NCBI RefSeq assembly: GCF_001427635.1
Contig: NZ_LMHA01000002.1
Coordinates: forward strand, 310,001 to 374,000
Source: Pseudoxanthomonas sp. Root65
GTDB lineage: Bacteria > Pseudomonadota > Gammaproteobacteria > Xanthomonadales > Xanthomonadaceae
DNA: 64,000 nucleotides
Direction of reading: 5' to 3'
Shown here: positions 63,877 through 64,000 of the stretch, one piece after another
How positions within the stretch are numbered: position 1 is the stretch's first letter
Layout of the letters: each line of letters starts with the position of its first letter
The notes under the pieces: generated by a model
Told to the model about the DNA's origin: nothing
Databases searched by the model: none
What the model saw: the letters and a program-made list of their open reading frames with translations, nothing else
Program-made: the position numbers and the translations under genes

Positions 63877-64000
63877 GCGCGGAAATCGTTCTTCCATTGC
63901 CGCAGCGTCGCGAACGTCTCCACCCGGTCGGCCGGGGCGCGGCCCAGGCGGTGGGACACCGCCGCGCGGATGGCGTCGGTGTCCACCCGCAGGAACGGAT
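63873..64000 (-). CDS. gloB: Hydroxyacylglutathione hydrolase (glyoxalase II), C-terminal fragment
   Basis: Only the last 41 codons are inside the window. They read PFLRVDTDAIRAAVSHRLG, then RVETFATLRQWKNDFRA, which is the characteristic C-terminal end of glyoxalase II (glutathione-binding tail). The upstream metal-binding domain lies beyond the window. The gloB-mltD order is the same as in E. coli, here with a four-base overlap. Confidence 0.8.
   Translation of the reverse strand, partial: PFLRVDTDAIRAAVSHRLGRAPADRVETFATLRQWKNDFRA

Overview
The window is GC-rich chromosomal DNA of a gammaproteobacterium. I infer Xanthomonadaceae (a Pseudoxanthomonas/Stenotrophomonas/Lysobacter relative) from the protein sequences, from the order tig-clpP-clpX-lon-hup-tRNA-ppiD, from the homodimeric NAD-type isocitrate dehydrogenase, and from the abundant palindromic intergenic repeats. 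Genus cannot be fixed from the sequence alone. I see no prophage, insertion sequence or CRISPR array, so this is mostly core genome.

Layout. 0.2-14.2 kb: a polyamine uptake and catabolism locus. A FAD oxidase and a glutamate-polyamine ligase (spuI type) read leftward. They are divergent from spuA-spuB-spuC-spuD-spuE-spuF-spuG-spuH, the gene order known from Pseudomonas aeruginosa, followed by a succinate-semialdehyde-type dehydrogenase. The locus imports putrescine/spermidine through an ABC transporter with two binding lipoproteins and can degrade it by gamma-glutamylation or by direct transamination. 14.4-20.7 kb: two pirins, a small secreted protein, aquaporin Z, endonuclease V coupled to a histidine-phosphatase lipoprotein, and a phospholipase D/cardiolipin synthase-like protein. 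20.8-27.3 kb: mfd (carrying an in-frame palindromic repeat), DUF4242, GNAT, DUF808 and rlmJ. 27.4-31.9 kb: creB-creC-creD with a likely cre-tag before creD, plus two small unknown genes. 31.9-35.2 kb: a coupled GNAT/nitrilase pair, then a glycosyltransferase/PAP2 pair. 35.2-36.0 kb: a gene-free gap holding a striking 22-bp periodic array. 36.0-40.2 kb: DUF4259, YbjQ, a small membrane protein, a secreted protein, a cupin, an aldo/keto reductase and an EAL phosphodiesterase. 40.4-46.4 kb: phoB-phoR-ppk-ppx with a Pho box before phoB. 46.5-52.6 kb: bepA-type protease, glutaredoxin/AhpD-like pair, NAD isocitrate dehydrogenase, NhaC antiporter and a Bax-inhibitor-1 protein. 52.7-64 kb: five tRNAs (Pro, Arg, His, Lys, Leu), tig, clpP, clpX, lon, hup, tRNA-Val, tRNA-Asp, ppiD, mltD and the end of gloB.

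The standout observation is at 35,503-35,832: thirty consecutive 11-bp steps alternate between an ATA-like and a TAT-like start. This amounts to about fifteen 22-bp units built around the dyad ATAC-N6-GTAT, while the remaining bases have diverged. It lies upstream of the glycosyltransferase gene and I know of no named element like it. The second is a family of 130-bp palindromic repeats, one intergenic copy of which (before spuC) is matched by a copy inside the mfd reading frame that adds about 43 residues to domain 3 of the protein. Several other repeat arms supply stop codons to the genes they follow.
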